Shown: positions 17,201-26,055, numbered from the stretch's first letter. The stretch: 64,000 nucleotides of DNA from Symsagittifera roscoffensis (GCF_963678635.1 NC_087070.1:52614750-52678749), one strand, 5' to 3'. A program made the numbers and translations. The notes: generated by a model not told the origin, from the letters alone.

Positions 17201-19460
17201 TCTTTTTTATTGCTATTTTCCTTAATTGTGGTGTTAAGGTCATCATTAAGATTTCTGTCATCTTTGTGTTTTTATAGTCATGTGTATTTAGTGAATATGC
17301 TTTTCGAACTAGTGTTTCGATTCGTACTGCTATTTGCTTGATGGTTTCGTTTGGTAATCTGCGAATTTCATTACATAAAACTCTTTGTTGTTGTTTGTTT
17401 CTTTCAGAGTCAAACATTTTTGAAAATTCTTGTGTAAATCTTTTCCAGTTTGATTTTATTTCTAGAGGTAGTACTGAAAACCATTTTTGGGCTGCGCCAT
17501 CTAAGGTTGTTTGTATTAACGCTGTGCGTCGATGTATCCAATTTTGATGTAGTGGCGTATTAATTGGTTCAGGTCCTATATTTAAAATCAAATTTGCTGT
17601 TACTGCATTTAAATAATCTTCTACAGAGTATTCAGGGTCTGTTCCTGTGAAAACCATTAAAGGTTTGTTTGATGTTATTGATGATCCACCCATTAGGTAT
17701 GGATTCATTGTCATTTGTAATGATTCTGCTGCATTTGGCATTTGAGAAAAATTTGAAAGTTGGTTTCTTGTTATTTCATGTTGTTGAAGATAATATGGGA
17801 GTGGTATTTCATTTTGCATTTGTGATGCTTGATACGAGTGTGCAGTCATTGGATTTTGTTGTTGAATTGGTTGAAAAGATTGTGTATTAATTGGATTTTG
17901 TTGTTGAATTGGTTGTTGATGTTGTGCATCTATTGATTGTGGAGAAAAATTTCTATGATTTGTACGTGTTCTCTGTATTCCTTGTCTACGATATTCTTGA
18001 GTATTTGGTGCAAATATATCTGGTTGTAAGAAATCGTCATCTGAGGATAAATAATCCATTTGATAAGATGTTTGTTTTTTATTTTTATTCTGTTGAAAAA
18101 ATGGGTAATTTTCACTGCGATCCTGTGGAGGATTTGGTTGAAAATTTTTGGAATTATATTGGGCCGTTGGGTTATCCCAGTTTCGAGGTTTTGTATATTG
18201 ATTAAAATTCCTTTGTGGTTGATAATTTGTTTTTGATGGATGTGTATAATTATAATTATGGTCTGCAAAGTTGTTTTTAGTGAATGTTTTGCGTGTTTTT
18301 GATGGTATTGTCATGGGTCTGTATGTTTGGTAATCCATATGGGAATATTTTGGAGCAACCGAAGGTTTAACGGTTGATTGTAAGGTTACCTGCGTTTGTG
18401 AAGGATTTGTATTTCTTGGTGTTGTTAAATTTGGGCGTATTGGTGAAATACTTTGTTGTGTAGTTGTTGTGTGTACAATTTCTTCATTTATGAAGTGTGA
18501 TGGTGTCTGGATATCTTGTTGAGTAAGATTCCTAGTTCCATTGAGGTTTTCGTTGTGTATGACTGTCGAGTTTAAACTATTATTTTGTGTATCGGGTAAA
18601 AATGTATTATAGTTTAATGGTGTTGCATCAATTGTTAATGGTATTACTCTTACATAATCTCTTATGTAAGATATTGTACCTATTGCTTGACTTGAGATTG
18701 ATTGTGGAAAGCTTATAAATGCGGGATGAGACCATTCGGGGTCCCAAACATAATCTGATTGTTCTGTGATAGCGGTATCATCGTTCGAATTTTGGGGTCT
18801 AAAATTTTTTCTTGCTTGTGCAATTAAATCAATATTGTGTGTGAAATAATCTATTATGAACCATGCTAAAATTTTTTGTAGATCGTGTTTGGTATGTTGT
18901 GAAACGTCATCTTTCGTAAAATTTTCTTTAATGATGTTTAAATAACTAGAGAGTAGTGTAATTTCATGTCGTACTTTCAAATACTTAGATGTTTCTGTCG
19001 GTGAGACATTTGTTAGTGGGATTTCGTTTTCTAATATCGAAATATAACTATATATTATTGCAAAAACTTCATTGGTGAATATGGAGTTTGCTCTTTGTGA
19101 GTTATGATATTGGATGCTTTTTATATATTCTGAAAAAACTTTTGAAAATTCTAAATCAAGATCGTCTGTTTGAATAGTATATGTTCTATTATTATGGTTT
19201 GGGGAAGTGAATTCTATGGAGTAGATTCCATACTGTTGTGTTATGTTGCATATATCTTTTAAGTAGTGATCTATGATTTGTCTTTTGATTTTTACATCGG
19301 GGAACTCTGTTTTACATGGACTGATTCCGGGTTCAAATAAATTTACGAGTAAATTTTGACAAAATATGTGTTGTCCTCTATCAGTATCTGCGTCTACTAT
19401 AAAAGGAAAGATTTCATCATCATCTGGAGTTTCGTCACCTGGGGTGTGTGTTGAACTCAT
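14277..19460 (-). CDS. gag-pol: Gag-Pol N-terminal part: Gag, zinc knuckle, protease, RT (frameshifted before YLDD)
   Basis: One frame of 1,727 codons, with no stop or frameshift between gag and pol. Residues 1-240 are a conserved N-terminal domain; about 240-590 is Gln/Asn/Pro-rich; about 590-790 is a Ty3/Gypsy capsid-like region. A C-x2-C-x4-H-x4-C zinc knuckle lies at 842-855, a Ser/Arg/Asn-rich RNA-binding-like stretch at about 900-1060, and the protease DSG at 1229-1231. RT fingers and palm motifs, including LDAR, the TADM aspartate and the FYGISIGP block, end at the stop. Gag is far larger than usual. The ATG at 19460 overlaps the upstream 155-codon ORF by 26 nt. A single missing base relative to copy 2 just before 14277 separates it from the rest of Pol. 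Confidence 0.93.
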   Translation of the reverse strand: MSSTHTPGDETPDDDEIFPFIVDADTDRGQHIFCQNLLVNLFEPGISPCKTEFPDVKIKRQIIDHYLKDICNITQQYGIYSIEFTSPNHNNRTYTIQTDDLDLEFSKVFSEYIKSIQYHNSQRANSIFTNEVFAIIYSYISILENEIPLTNVSPTETSKYLKVRHEITLLSSYLNIIKENFTKDDVSQHTKHDLQKILAWFIIDYFTHNIDLIAQARKNFRPQNSNDDTAITEQSDYVWDPEWSHPAFISFPQSISSQAIGTISYIRDYVRVIPLTIDATPLNYNTFLPDTQNNSLNSTVIHNENLNGTRNLTQQDIQTPSHFINEEIVHTTTTQQSISPIRPNLTTPRNTNPSQTQVTLQSTVKPSVAPKYSHMDYQTYRPMTIPSKTRKTFTKNNFADHNYNYTHPSKTNYQPQRNFNQYTKPRNWDNPTAQYNSKNFQPNPPQDRSENYPFFQQNKNKKQTSYQMDYLSSDDDFLQPDIFAPNTQEYRRQGIQRTRTNHRNFSPQSIDAQHQQPIQQQNPINTQSFQPIQQQNPMTAHSYQASQMQNEIPLPYYLQQHEITRNQLSNFSQMPNAAESLQMTMNPYLMGGSSITSNKPLMVFTGTDPEYSVEDYLNAVTANLILNIGPEPINTPLHQNWIHRRTALIQTTLDGAAQKWFSVLPLEIKSNWKRFTQEFSKMFDSERNKQQQRVLCNEIRRLPNETIKQIAVRIETLVRKAYSLNTHDYKNTKMTEILMMTLTPQLRKIAIKKRASHPSSIREPDLDFRKLVDKLEQAEITMKLEETENLKLQYVNKIETTPTNINNIQESETDLVEKITEILNIYEKNPNFKGKPSFKKWCNYCRRYGHSISECRQKQQDSQNKPQKYKEPNKSFYQYMKKDQNLPNKNVYSNNSSGKPLPNNTSYTRNQSPYNSSYRGRSPERRNTQNSSQNHYNRPNSRNNYSRSNSNTQRFVSRSNSQSRNNYYPNNQSRNSSYNRNRNYSYNRNRSYSNNRNQNYPNNRSRNNSYNRSNYNRPNNNYQNRSRNNSQNRHPSYNNRYRNYSQSPHRNNNHYNNSNNCHRSSTPKHQRQINQVQANPETTSDPPGIDDTVTDTLQLNQINCTSSDSESDTENTLAINMIKVENDYESVIYEQPFPSHIYENQSEFLQNYYTTPINSTPTTQETNEINTTNQTNKNTKTKCLNTNHIYQNIQKEQPKEKIWTIPFLLESPRNKEFQPPDLEIDFLIDSGAESNIINIPTWNEIKTLHPKLTPLETSSKLATAQGSTLINYGKIQLFLLPTRTMEQSKILNKPFKQIFHITDIKYNIIGIPFISKYIPTINILNSKILIKDKYTKTKETSLTFFQRLNKQPPFFSKFYPIFNQQRKHLKPLSGNIYNFSIKQVHQYDKEQNKQKFYMSDFEFKPIHKFFKITISSIKYLKNSNSDIISLHVYNNTPYQVTLPLGLLGYCETNATISPIHEKAYRVNNILQLLDICQSTILNEELSINNIISNENRNTDYFTKTPYFKPTFNISNYTEDQQKFLTMFNFQHSQITQDEFEKLAKQLTKYSSVYATSKFDVGKISSSLHLPLKPDAVFKKQRASKVPIHLHDKVNRLLDILEQYNIISPVNKEEQPKGNTFINPVIILAKGESLKIVLDARYLNSLIDESKCNWPIEPIQVILTKINGKYFTTADMNSAYNQMPLDEQSRRLTQFVIGNQQYEFNRLFYGISIGPAAFSAFMSKIFSH

Positions 19461-19902
19461 TTTTTCGTTCGATGACTGTTAATATGTAATTATTAATGTG
19501 TCGAATTGGTTGATTCCAATTGTATAGATGTACTGGTTTGTGTTTGTACTGTTTTTTTATTCTTCTTTTTCCTCTTTGTGATGAATTTGAAGTTGTTTCT
19601 GAGTCAGAAAAATATAATTGATCGTGAAGTGGGCAATTTTTATCTATTGATTCTTTTAGTTTGTAAAGTTCGTCTAAACTGTTGGTTTCTGATTCTGAAA
19701 ATGCGTTTCGATTTTTTGAAAATCTTTTTCGTGTTATTTGTCTTTGTTTAGTTATTATTTTTCTCTTCAGTGTTTGTCGTTTTGTTCGAATGTATCCAAC
19801 TGTTTGTGTATGAGGTGTGATTACAAGGTCGTATTTTTTGTTATCTATTTCACAATTGTGTAAAATGATTGTTTGTTTATTTCCTAGGTTTTTAAATGAC
19901 AT
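19435..19902 (-). CDS. Basic 155-aa protein upstream of gag
   Basis: Residues 39-65 contain 13 Lys/Arg of 27, followed by a leucine-spaced segment (L76, L79, L82, I86) and Ser-Asp/Ser-Glu patches (SESET, SDSET) that look like casein-kinase-type acidic sites. A second basic cluster spans about 110-121. An arginine-rich motif plus leucine-rich segment loosely recalls retroviral RNA-export regulators, but the exact export-signal spacing is not met and there is no sequence family recognition. Its end overlaps the gag ATG by 26 nt in another frame. Copy 2 keeps the start (32589) but has an early frame break. Confidence 0.65.
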   Translation of the reverse strand: MSFKNLGNKQTIILHNCEIDNKKYDLVITPHTQTVGYIRTKRQTLKRKIITKQRQITRKRFSKNRNAFSESETNSLDELYKLKESIDKNCPLHDQLYFSDSETTSNSSQRGKRRIKKQYKHKPVHLYNWNQPIRHINNYILTVIERKNEFNTHPR

Positions 19903-20082
19903 AAGGTTTAGAATGACGGATGCAAAAAGTTGTTAAATGATTTCTATTTTCTTAAACTGTTAGTTCTTACGATTTTTTGGTTAGCTTAACCTGGGTCTAT
20001 TTGTTCAGGGTTGGAGAGAAAAGTATATCGATTCCGAAGAATGATTTTTACTTTCTCGTGACTAGTATAAGCTAAGGTGTTA

Positions 20083-20098
20083 ACTTACTTAATCTTAC
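20083..20098 (-). promoter_or_regulatory. Tandem splice-donor-like motifs in leader
   Basis: In sense orientation GTAAGA (20098-20093) and GTAAGT (20088-20083) lie 10 nt apart. The same pair is conserved in copy 2 at 32394-32399 and 32404-32409. They are plausible 5' donors for a subgenomic env mRNA. Confidence 0.45.
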
Positions 20099-20418
20099 TT
20101 AGGGGTAGTGATTGTGTTCAAGGGTTGGAGAATAGTAAATCGATCCACAAGGTTCAGGTATAATTAGAACGCGAGTAGTTCGTTAGATACTATTTTAAAC
20201 TTACTAAGTCTAAGATTTATCCTGGGTCTGGTAAGAGGGGGGATCAAGTGAAGGATGAATAACCGAAGTTCTTCACTGTTTATCCTAATTTGAATGATTA
20301 GTTTTGTTTAAAAATTTCTATTAGTCTTGGGTCTTTAGAAAGGGTTGGGTAGTGAATCGACGTTTGAGGTCGTTAGACACTAATTAAGTGGGTGGGGGAG
20401 AACAAAGTTGTTCTGTTT

Positions 20419-20503
20419 GATCCAAGGATAAGCCTTGATGATCAAATTTAAAATTTAATTAAGTAGAAAATGATTTAAGATCCAAGGATAAGCCTTGATG
20501 ATC
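20419..20503 (-). repeat. Two tandem hairpins in the leader (60-nt period)
   Basis: GATCCAAGG-ATAAG-CCTTG-ATGATC occurs at 20419-20443 and 20479-20503. Each folds into a CAAGG/CCTTG stem with a 5-nt loop and can extend through GAT/ATC. Copy 2 has both at 31988-32012 and 32048-32072 with the same 60-nt spacing and one loop change. Confidence 0.75.
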
Positions 20504-20833
20504 TGGTTTTAAAATTAAGTGACTTTAAGTTTTAATAAAGTTTTAAATTTGTGTAAAGGAAAGATTTAGTATTTTGATGATATTAGTGAGTTGATGATTG
20601 CTGTTATGTTTTAGATGATGAAGCTGGAACAACAGGATGATTTATGATTACTAACCATTTATTGTCATGCTACTAATTTTTATTTTTATTTTCCAATAAA
20701 TATTTTTCAAACATGTTTTGTATAATACTGCAGAGTTTTAGAAAAACGATCTTAGATCTTTTTATCAATCGTTATTGTATAATATTAATTTTGTTTAGCG
20801 CCTGAAATGATTTTGAAGAGTAACTTCAAGGTT

Positions 20834-21067
20834 TTATGTTTGCAAATGGAAATCTAAATTCATTGCAAGTAGTATTCGAAATATAAAAGTTTGTTCTGGC
20901 TTTTGCCGAACTATCATATAACTATACGGCGAGTTTCTACTTTGTCGTATGTCGTCTTTGGTTCGAGGTCTTCTTCCAATTCCGGGTAGTTCTATTATGG
21001 TTCGGAATATTGGCTCTGATCTATTGAGTCGGAGAGACATTTCAATTAAATTATTGTCGTATAACAT
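20834..21067 (-). CDS. Small conserved ORF after 5' LTR (77 aa)
   Basis: The ORF is the first AUG frame downstream of the 5' LTR and PBS. The copy 2 protein (31430-31663) has the same length with only about seven conservative or neutral substitutions, whereas neighbouring sequence carries indels. It is basic, Arg-rich in the middle, without membrane segments. Not recognised. It may be a true accessory protein or an upstream ORF regulating translation of the long genome RNA. Confidence 0.6.
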   Translation of the reverse strand: MLYDNNLIEMSLRLNRSEPIFRTIIELPGIGRRPRTKDDIRQSRNSPYSYMIVRQKPEQTFIFRILLAMNLDFHLQT

Positions 21068-21135
21068 TTTGTAAATGTTTTTGTCTAATTTCTAATCTAT
21101 TTTTGGTTAATTCTAATCTAGTAAGGTCTTGTTCG

Positions 21136-21153
21136 AGACTTATGGTCGCACCA
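21136..21153 (-). promoter_or_regulatory. Primer binding site, copy 1
   Basis: Two nucleotides after the 5' LTR the sense strand reads TGGTGCGACCATAAGTCT, the expected complement of a tRNA 3' end ending CCA. The complement continues into TTCGAGA, like a T-loop, one nucleotide short of standard tRNA spacing. The primer tRNA is not identified. Confidence 0.7.
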
Positions 21154-21155
21154 GA

Positions 21156-21563
21156 TGAGTTAGGACCGAAGTGTAACTCATAGAGTAATTTCGGATAGGG
21201 TACACCGTCTGCTCGTCACGCTATCTTATTTTCGGCCGGATAGATTCGTGCAACTTCTTAGTCTAATACCGATCCTAATCTTACTCTTATACTATCTAGT
21301 CTCAGGTTGTTTAACTAGTCTCTGCTAGGCTCAATAGATCTAGGGTATACTGGTTTATTGCGGCTGCTGAAGTGCTCGGGAGAGTCCAACTAATTTCTAA
21401 GTTAAATTCAAATCTCTCTGGTGCTGAAATTACAAGTAACTTCAGCACTTACAAATAAGTGGGTTGTTAGTTAGATGGATCATGATTGGTTAATATTAAA
21501 TACTTTACATTGGTAAAACATTTAATTTATCCAATCATAAAATATAGTTTAGATCAGGTTCCA
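21156..21563 (-). repeat. 5' LTR of copy 1
   Basis: Looks identical by eye to 2659-3066 and is followed on the + strand by the right target duplication CTTT (21564-21567). Identity of the two LTRs implies a recent insertion or recent gene conversion. Confidence 0.95.
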
Positions 21564-21567
21564 CTTT

Positions 21568-22093
21568 GCATTGCATTTCAAAGTAAAATTTTAAGTATAT
21601 TAGTGCCAGAGGCGCCTTTAGAAAATTATCATGTTTGCAGAAATGGCTTTCGGAACTGAGTGCCAAACGGGGAATTCTTCGGACAATTTTGGCAACCAGT
21701 TTTGAGGGGAAGTCCCTTTGTGCGTTAAATGTTTTTCCAAAGAATTTTGTCTTAATTCGAAACTGTGCAGAGTATGTAATTTTTTTGCGGTTTGTGTTTC
21801 TGTTTTGACTGTTTCTTTTTTACTGTTTTATTTGAAAACCTGTGAAACATTTTAAAATGGATTAACTGCCCAGCTGAGATCTGTATGGATCAAGTTTTAA
21901 GGAAGCAAAGAAGTTATCAGATCACATTTTTTGTTCCAGTTACATTTTTTTTGTTTTTTGTTCTAATGTTTTTTTTTGTCGTTTCGTAACAGTTAGCGAA
22001 GGTATTTTTGCGTGTTTGCATTATTTTTGTTACTTTGATAGTAGGCAGCAGTAATGGAAGCAATGCTTAAATGTGCCTCTCTTTGATTTGCAG
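21568..22093. other. FN3-gene intron, 3' end
   Basis: AT-rich sequence between retroelement copy 1 and the first visible FN3 exon. It ends in a pyrimidine-rich acceptor TTTGATTTGCAG. No other feature seen. Confidence 0.6.
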
Positions 22094-22323
22094 GTGTGCA
22101 ACTGTGCTAAACCGAATCCAGTGTCAAACTTGTTCGTGTCCAACTACACAGATACCATTCTGGACATCATGTGGGTGAACCCACAAGGAAACGCCTCGTT
22201 CACCAATGTGATGCTAAATGAGCTGTCGGCTAACTCCACTCCCTTTGCCAATGAATTGGCATTTGGAACTACTGCCAGTGGAGTCGTCCTCACACCCAAT
22301 ACTCCCTACACGATTAAAGCTAC
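22094..22323 (+). CDS. FN3 gene exon A
   Basis: Begins after TTTGCAG, phase 0, with a CNCAKPNP start typical of an FN3 domain boundary, then a W in the C strand and a PNTPYTIKAT end. I chose the donor GTTAGT at 22324 instead of GTAAGC at 22346. Only the former ends in phase 2 and keeps the next exon open, giving a natural FN3 F-G strand junction. The longer alternative would shift the next exon into a stop. Confidence 0.75.
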
Positions 22324-23074
22324 GTTAGTAGGATTAAAGAATCAAGTAAGCACCCCCCCCCACTCCGACCTAGCTAGAAAACCCCCTCTTCCTCCCCAAA
22401 AATCTTCCTCCCCAATTTTTGGTTAGGATTAAAATTGGTTAACGTTGCGTGTAATATACTCTATTTACTCTATTGGCTGAAAGATCCAGTTTACACCCAA
22501 TTTAAGTCAACACACCCCCCCCCCTAAATACTTGTAACATTTTAGGCGGGGGGGGGGGATTAACATGATTTATAGTTAGAACTATCACCCAATCAAAACA
22601 GAGTATTTTACACGCCGCACTCAGAAAGTTTAATGAAAGTTAAGTAATGAGGTGGAGAATCCTAAAAGGCGAAGATTTTCAGCTATCCAATTTCAAATGA
22701 ATACAAAAATATAACTAACTTTCAGAATATTCTTGAAGGACCTTTGAAAATTTTTCTACTTGATCCCTTTTCTTAATTATTCTACGAAGTCCGCTTTTTT
22801 CTACCCCTCTCGCAAATAAAAGTGCTCATTTGTCATTTGGGCGCATTTTTGTTGATTCTTTTAATCTCCAAGTCTGGTGTTTGACTCCGGCACAAGTCGA
22901 AAATTTAATGTATATTAATTATATACATTTCCTTGTTTCTTTTGTTCTTACTAAAAAATTTTTAAACTACTTCTTGCCATTTCTTAGTCTTTGTGTTTCC
23001 GAAGTTTAGCTTCGCTTCTGTGTTTACGGTGTTTGTGTCTATGATTTGGGTTTATTTCCCTTCGATCTGTTCAG
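22324..23074 (+). other. Intron A-B with poly-C/poly-G tracts
   Basis: Non-coding. Contains homopolymer C/G runs near 22351, 22508 and 22547 and a sequence near 22990-23025 that resembles the tail of the tRNA-derived repeat (AGCTTCGC..CTGTGTTTACG). Ends GATCTGTTCAG. Confidence 0.6.
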
Positions 23075-23203
23075 AAACTTCGTGCGCTGTTCTGTGACTG
23101 GAACTGAGGAGTTGTTCGCGTCCACTTCAGTGACCATTTCGGACTGGACCAGTGCCCCATTGCCCGGAGTCGCCCTGTCTACCACTCCAGACCTACCTCC
23201 CAG
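23075..23203 (+). CDS. FN3 gene exon B
   Basis: Acceptor TTCAG, donor GTAAAC. Contributes the end of one FN3 domain (VTISDW segment) and the Pro-rich start of the next (TPDLPPR). Phase 2 in, phase 2 out. GC content is clearly higher than in the flanking introns. Confidence 0.78.
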
Positions 23204-24030
23204 GTAAACTTCAGGCACAATCCTTCCCTCATACTCATTCTCTAAATTACAATCAAATAAACATTATGTCTTCTCCATGGCAACCTTTTTTTCCACTGTG
23301 AGGGAACTTTTTGAAAATATCTTTTTGATCCGATAAACGATGGAAAAGGTTTCAATACACTGCCATGTTTACACTTGCGATGCCAGTTTATTAGCTTTTT
23401 GATAGCAGGTGATTTGACATTCTAATAGTAATAAGTTAACACAGTTGATGCATTTTAATTCATCAAATAAACCACAAAAAGTTATTTGTTTCAAACAACA
23501 TAACAATCATGAAAACTCGATTACAGAAAATTTTTAACTCAATATATCTTACAATTTTTTGAAATGCACAATTTATACATGATGTGGCTTAGCGATTTGC
23601 GATTTGTTACATGCGAAGTTAGTGTGGATGTCTTCAGCTTGTTATATTGCAAATTATTTTTAGGAAAATTGAGTCTTTGTATTTGCTGCCACTTTCTTGA
23701 TTTTCATTTTGTTCATTTCTCGATTTGACTTTGAATTATTTTCAAATTCACTGCATTTCCTTGAGGAAAACAAAATCAAGTATCGAACAGCAAAAGCGTT
23801 AGGTTTGCCAACAACGTAAATGACTCCTAGTTTCGAAAGTGGATTTTAATTTTCAATTATCCCAGTGCAATAAAAATTACCCGGGTCCAGTTTTTTTCAA
23901 ATTGGGTCAATTTTCTCAAAAAAAGGACTGAGCAGAAACTTTTGTATTTATAAAGAGCTTAAGGCCGTAAATTTTTTCTTTAGAATTCAAAAGTTTGAAT
24001 TTTTCAAAACAAGAAGTCCATTCTTTAATA

Positions 24031-24586
24031 GTAATGAACGTAGGGAGTACTCTTATATAGGTCTTAGTGATTTTTTTTTCAGGAAAAGTCCTTAAAATTG
24101 TTCAGGTTCAATTTTGGTTTTTCGCAATTTGACATGTTTTCTTTTTAAGTTCATTTTTATTTTTTTTGTTGTTGAAAGGAAGACAAACTCAACTATCGAA
24201 CAGGAAAAACGTAAAGGTCACGAAAAACCTGATTGACTTCTAATTTCGAAAATGAAATTCATTCTCCGATTTTCCAGCGAAATAAAAAGTTTACTTTCGA
24301 TCCAGTTTTCTCAAATGACTTTGATTTTTATCAAATAAAGCAGCATTCATAAATTGTTCGTGACATTCAAAGAGCTAAATTCCATCTATTTTTTTATTCA
24401 AAATTCAAAACTTAAAGGTTTTAGAAAAAACAAGTCCGTATTTTTTTAAAGTTCGAAGTTTTTTTTTGCGTAAAAGGCTCTTTTCCAATTGTCAGTTGGC
24501 TTTGTTTTTGAATTTTACACTACCTTAAGGACATATTTTTTTACTTTGAGTCAGTATACTTTTTTTTGTTTCCTTGCGTTTCTTTG
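24031..24586 (+). repeat. TIR-type dispersed repeat (AATGAACG family)
   Basis: Left end AATGAACGTAG then 'actcttatatagg'; right end TTGCGTTTCTTTGA. Internal landmarks shared with other copies are AACTATCGAACAG, a GAAAAAC(G)TGATTGACTTCTAATTTCG-like block, and CAGTTTTCTCAAAT. A second, more diverged left end starts at about 24626. Confidence 0.6.
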
Positions 24587-25804
24587 ATTTTTTTCCAACT
24601 GTCTGTTGGCTATGTTTATTTAGTATCAATGAAAGAAGCAAGACACTTATTTAGGTGATGTGATATTTGGGGGTTCTCATGTTCCATAAAAATATTTGCT
24701 CAGGATCAAAGTCAATTTTCTCAGTTTGATTTGAATTCTTTTCAATTTCACTTCGAAATCAATTGCTAAATGGAAACAAATCTAGGTTCTTCGATAAAAA
24801 TTGTAAATGGAGCTGAAAAACGCGATGACTTTTAGATTTCAAATTAGATTTTTGCTGCAAAGTTTCCCAATGGAATGATTCAAAATTTATCTAGTTTTAT
24901 CAAATAACATTCGTTTCAAGGACAATAAAGACCAATCATAAAAAATCGAGGAATTGTAAAGACCTATAAGATCTACTGTTTCTTTGGAAAAACTCCAACT
25001 CATCAGAAAATGTTTACGGGTTTCTTGAGTTGATTGAGTTTTTCTAACACTCCACCGACTGGGCTTCGAAACCAGCTCATTGAAATTAGATTAATAACAT
25101 TTAGTTATTTTTTGCTTTCTGGTAATTTTGAGAGTATCAATAAAATTTAACAAATTTTTTTTTTATGTATGGCACGCCGAATAAATCATTGAAATAAGGT
25201 CAGTTATGCTCCGGCAATAGTTAAAAGCTGCTGAAGGCTAGAGTCCAAAAATCATTTTTGGCCTTGAAAGATTATGTTACCTGTAAGACTATGTTACCTG
25301 TAAATGATCATGCGTAAATAAATGAACAATTTTGGAGCATCGTAGATGCCTTGACTGCCTTAGCATTATTGAATCAATTTTTTCAAGACGAATACACTTT
25401 GCATATCTTAGCAAGATCTTAGATTTTGAAAAGTGCGAGAATGAGTTTTGAGAGAAATATTTTTGCTAGAATTAGTGTAAGCTAGTTGAATATCTTGCCA
25501 AGATCTTTCCATGTACTATGGTTATCTTGGTAAGCCCTAGGTAAGGCTTCCATGTTTGTTAGGTAGTCATTAAAGCCATGACACTGGCAAGATAATACAA
25601 CTTCAAAGCTGAATTTGGGAAGTCTTAATACCGATTTCAAAAGGCTTTTTAGACATGGTATTAAACACAAAATTAGTCGTTTTAATCGCTTTCCCAATAG
25701 AAGTCGGACAAAAAAAATATTTGAGTTGAAGTGTTTTGTCTCTTTTTTCGTTGCCTAGCGTCAATTATTTGGAGTAACACGAGGATTTAAAGGTAAAAGC
25801 AGGC

Positions 25805-26055
25805 GTGGATTTCTCGAGGGGGGGCGGATTTTCAAAAAATTTTTGAAAATTTTGTCGACCTTTTTTTTAGGTCGACCAAATTGTTTAGGGCTCCCCCCTC
25901 AAAGTAGTATAGATTTGCGACGAAGGCGCATTTAGAAAAATTTTAAGGCCAGTCAGCCAAAATGGATATCTCAAATTAGTACAAAAGTGATACCGTTTGG
26001 GTCGGCAGGGCGTCGAATCCCTAAAGAAAGCGTTCAACCCCCCCGCCCCCCCTTA
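25805..26055 (-). repeat. Degraded hAT-like MITE relative
   Basis: Shares CTCGAGGGGGGGCGGATTTTC, GTCGACC...AGGTCGA, a GAAGGCGC(A/C)TTTAGAAAAATTTTA block and GGGTCGGCAGGG with the complement of 50102-50539. The internal GCCGCAGGC section is deleted. Confidence 0.65.

Larger units (their letters stand above)
19903..20833 (-). promoter_or_regulatory. Structured leader between ORF77 and ORF155
   Basis: About 930 nt conserved in both copies. It holds two identical hairpins 60 nt apart, tandem donor-like motifs, and three degenerate ~45-nt repeats with an ATCGA...CCAACCCT core (about 19990-20035, 20117-20150 and 20325-20370). Such a leader could carry packaging, dimerisation, splicing or insulator functions. 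Confidence 0.55.
2659..21563 (-). mobile_element. Giant Ty3/Gypsy-type LTR retroelement with envelope, copy 1
   Basis: The element is 18,905 bp, reads on the minus strand, and has LTRs that look identical by eye at both ends. It is flanked by CTTT at 2655-2658 and 21564-21567. Ends are TG...CA in the element sense. Sense-strand order is LTR, PBS, ORF77, structured leader, ORF155, gag-pol, two membrane ORFs, ATG-less Pro-rich ORF, env-like glycoprotein, a last ORF of about 600 codons, long 3' UTR, LTR. Protease-RT-RNase H-integrase order places it in Metaviridae. It is much longer than typical Gypsy or errantivirus elements. It lies antisense to the FN3 gene, 530 bp upstream of exon 22094. Two single-base deletions (in RT and the last ORF) break its main frames. 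Confidence 0.95.

Noticed and set aside
22073-22426. Extended + strand frame around exon A
   Set aside because: Only 22094-22323 is coding by splice phase; the rest reads through intron including a poly-C run.
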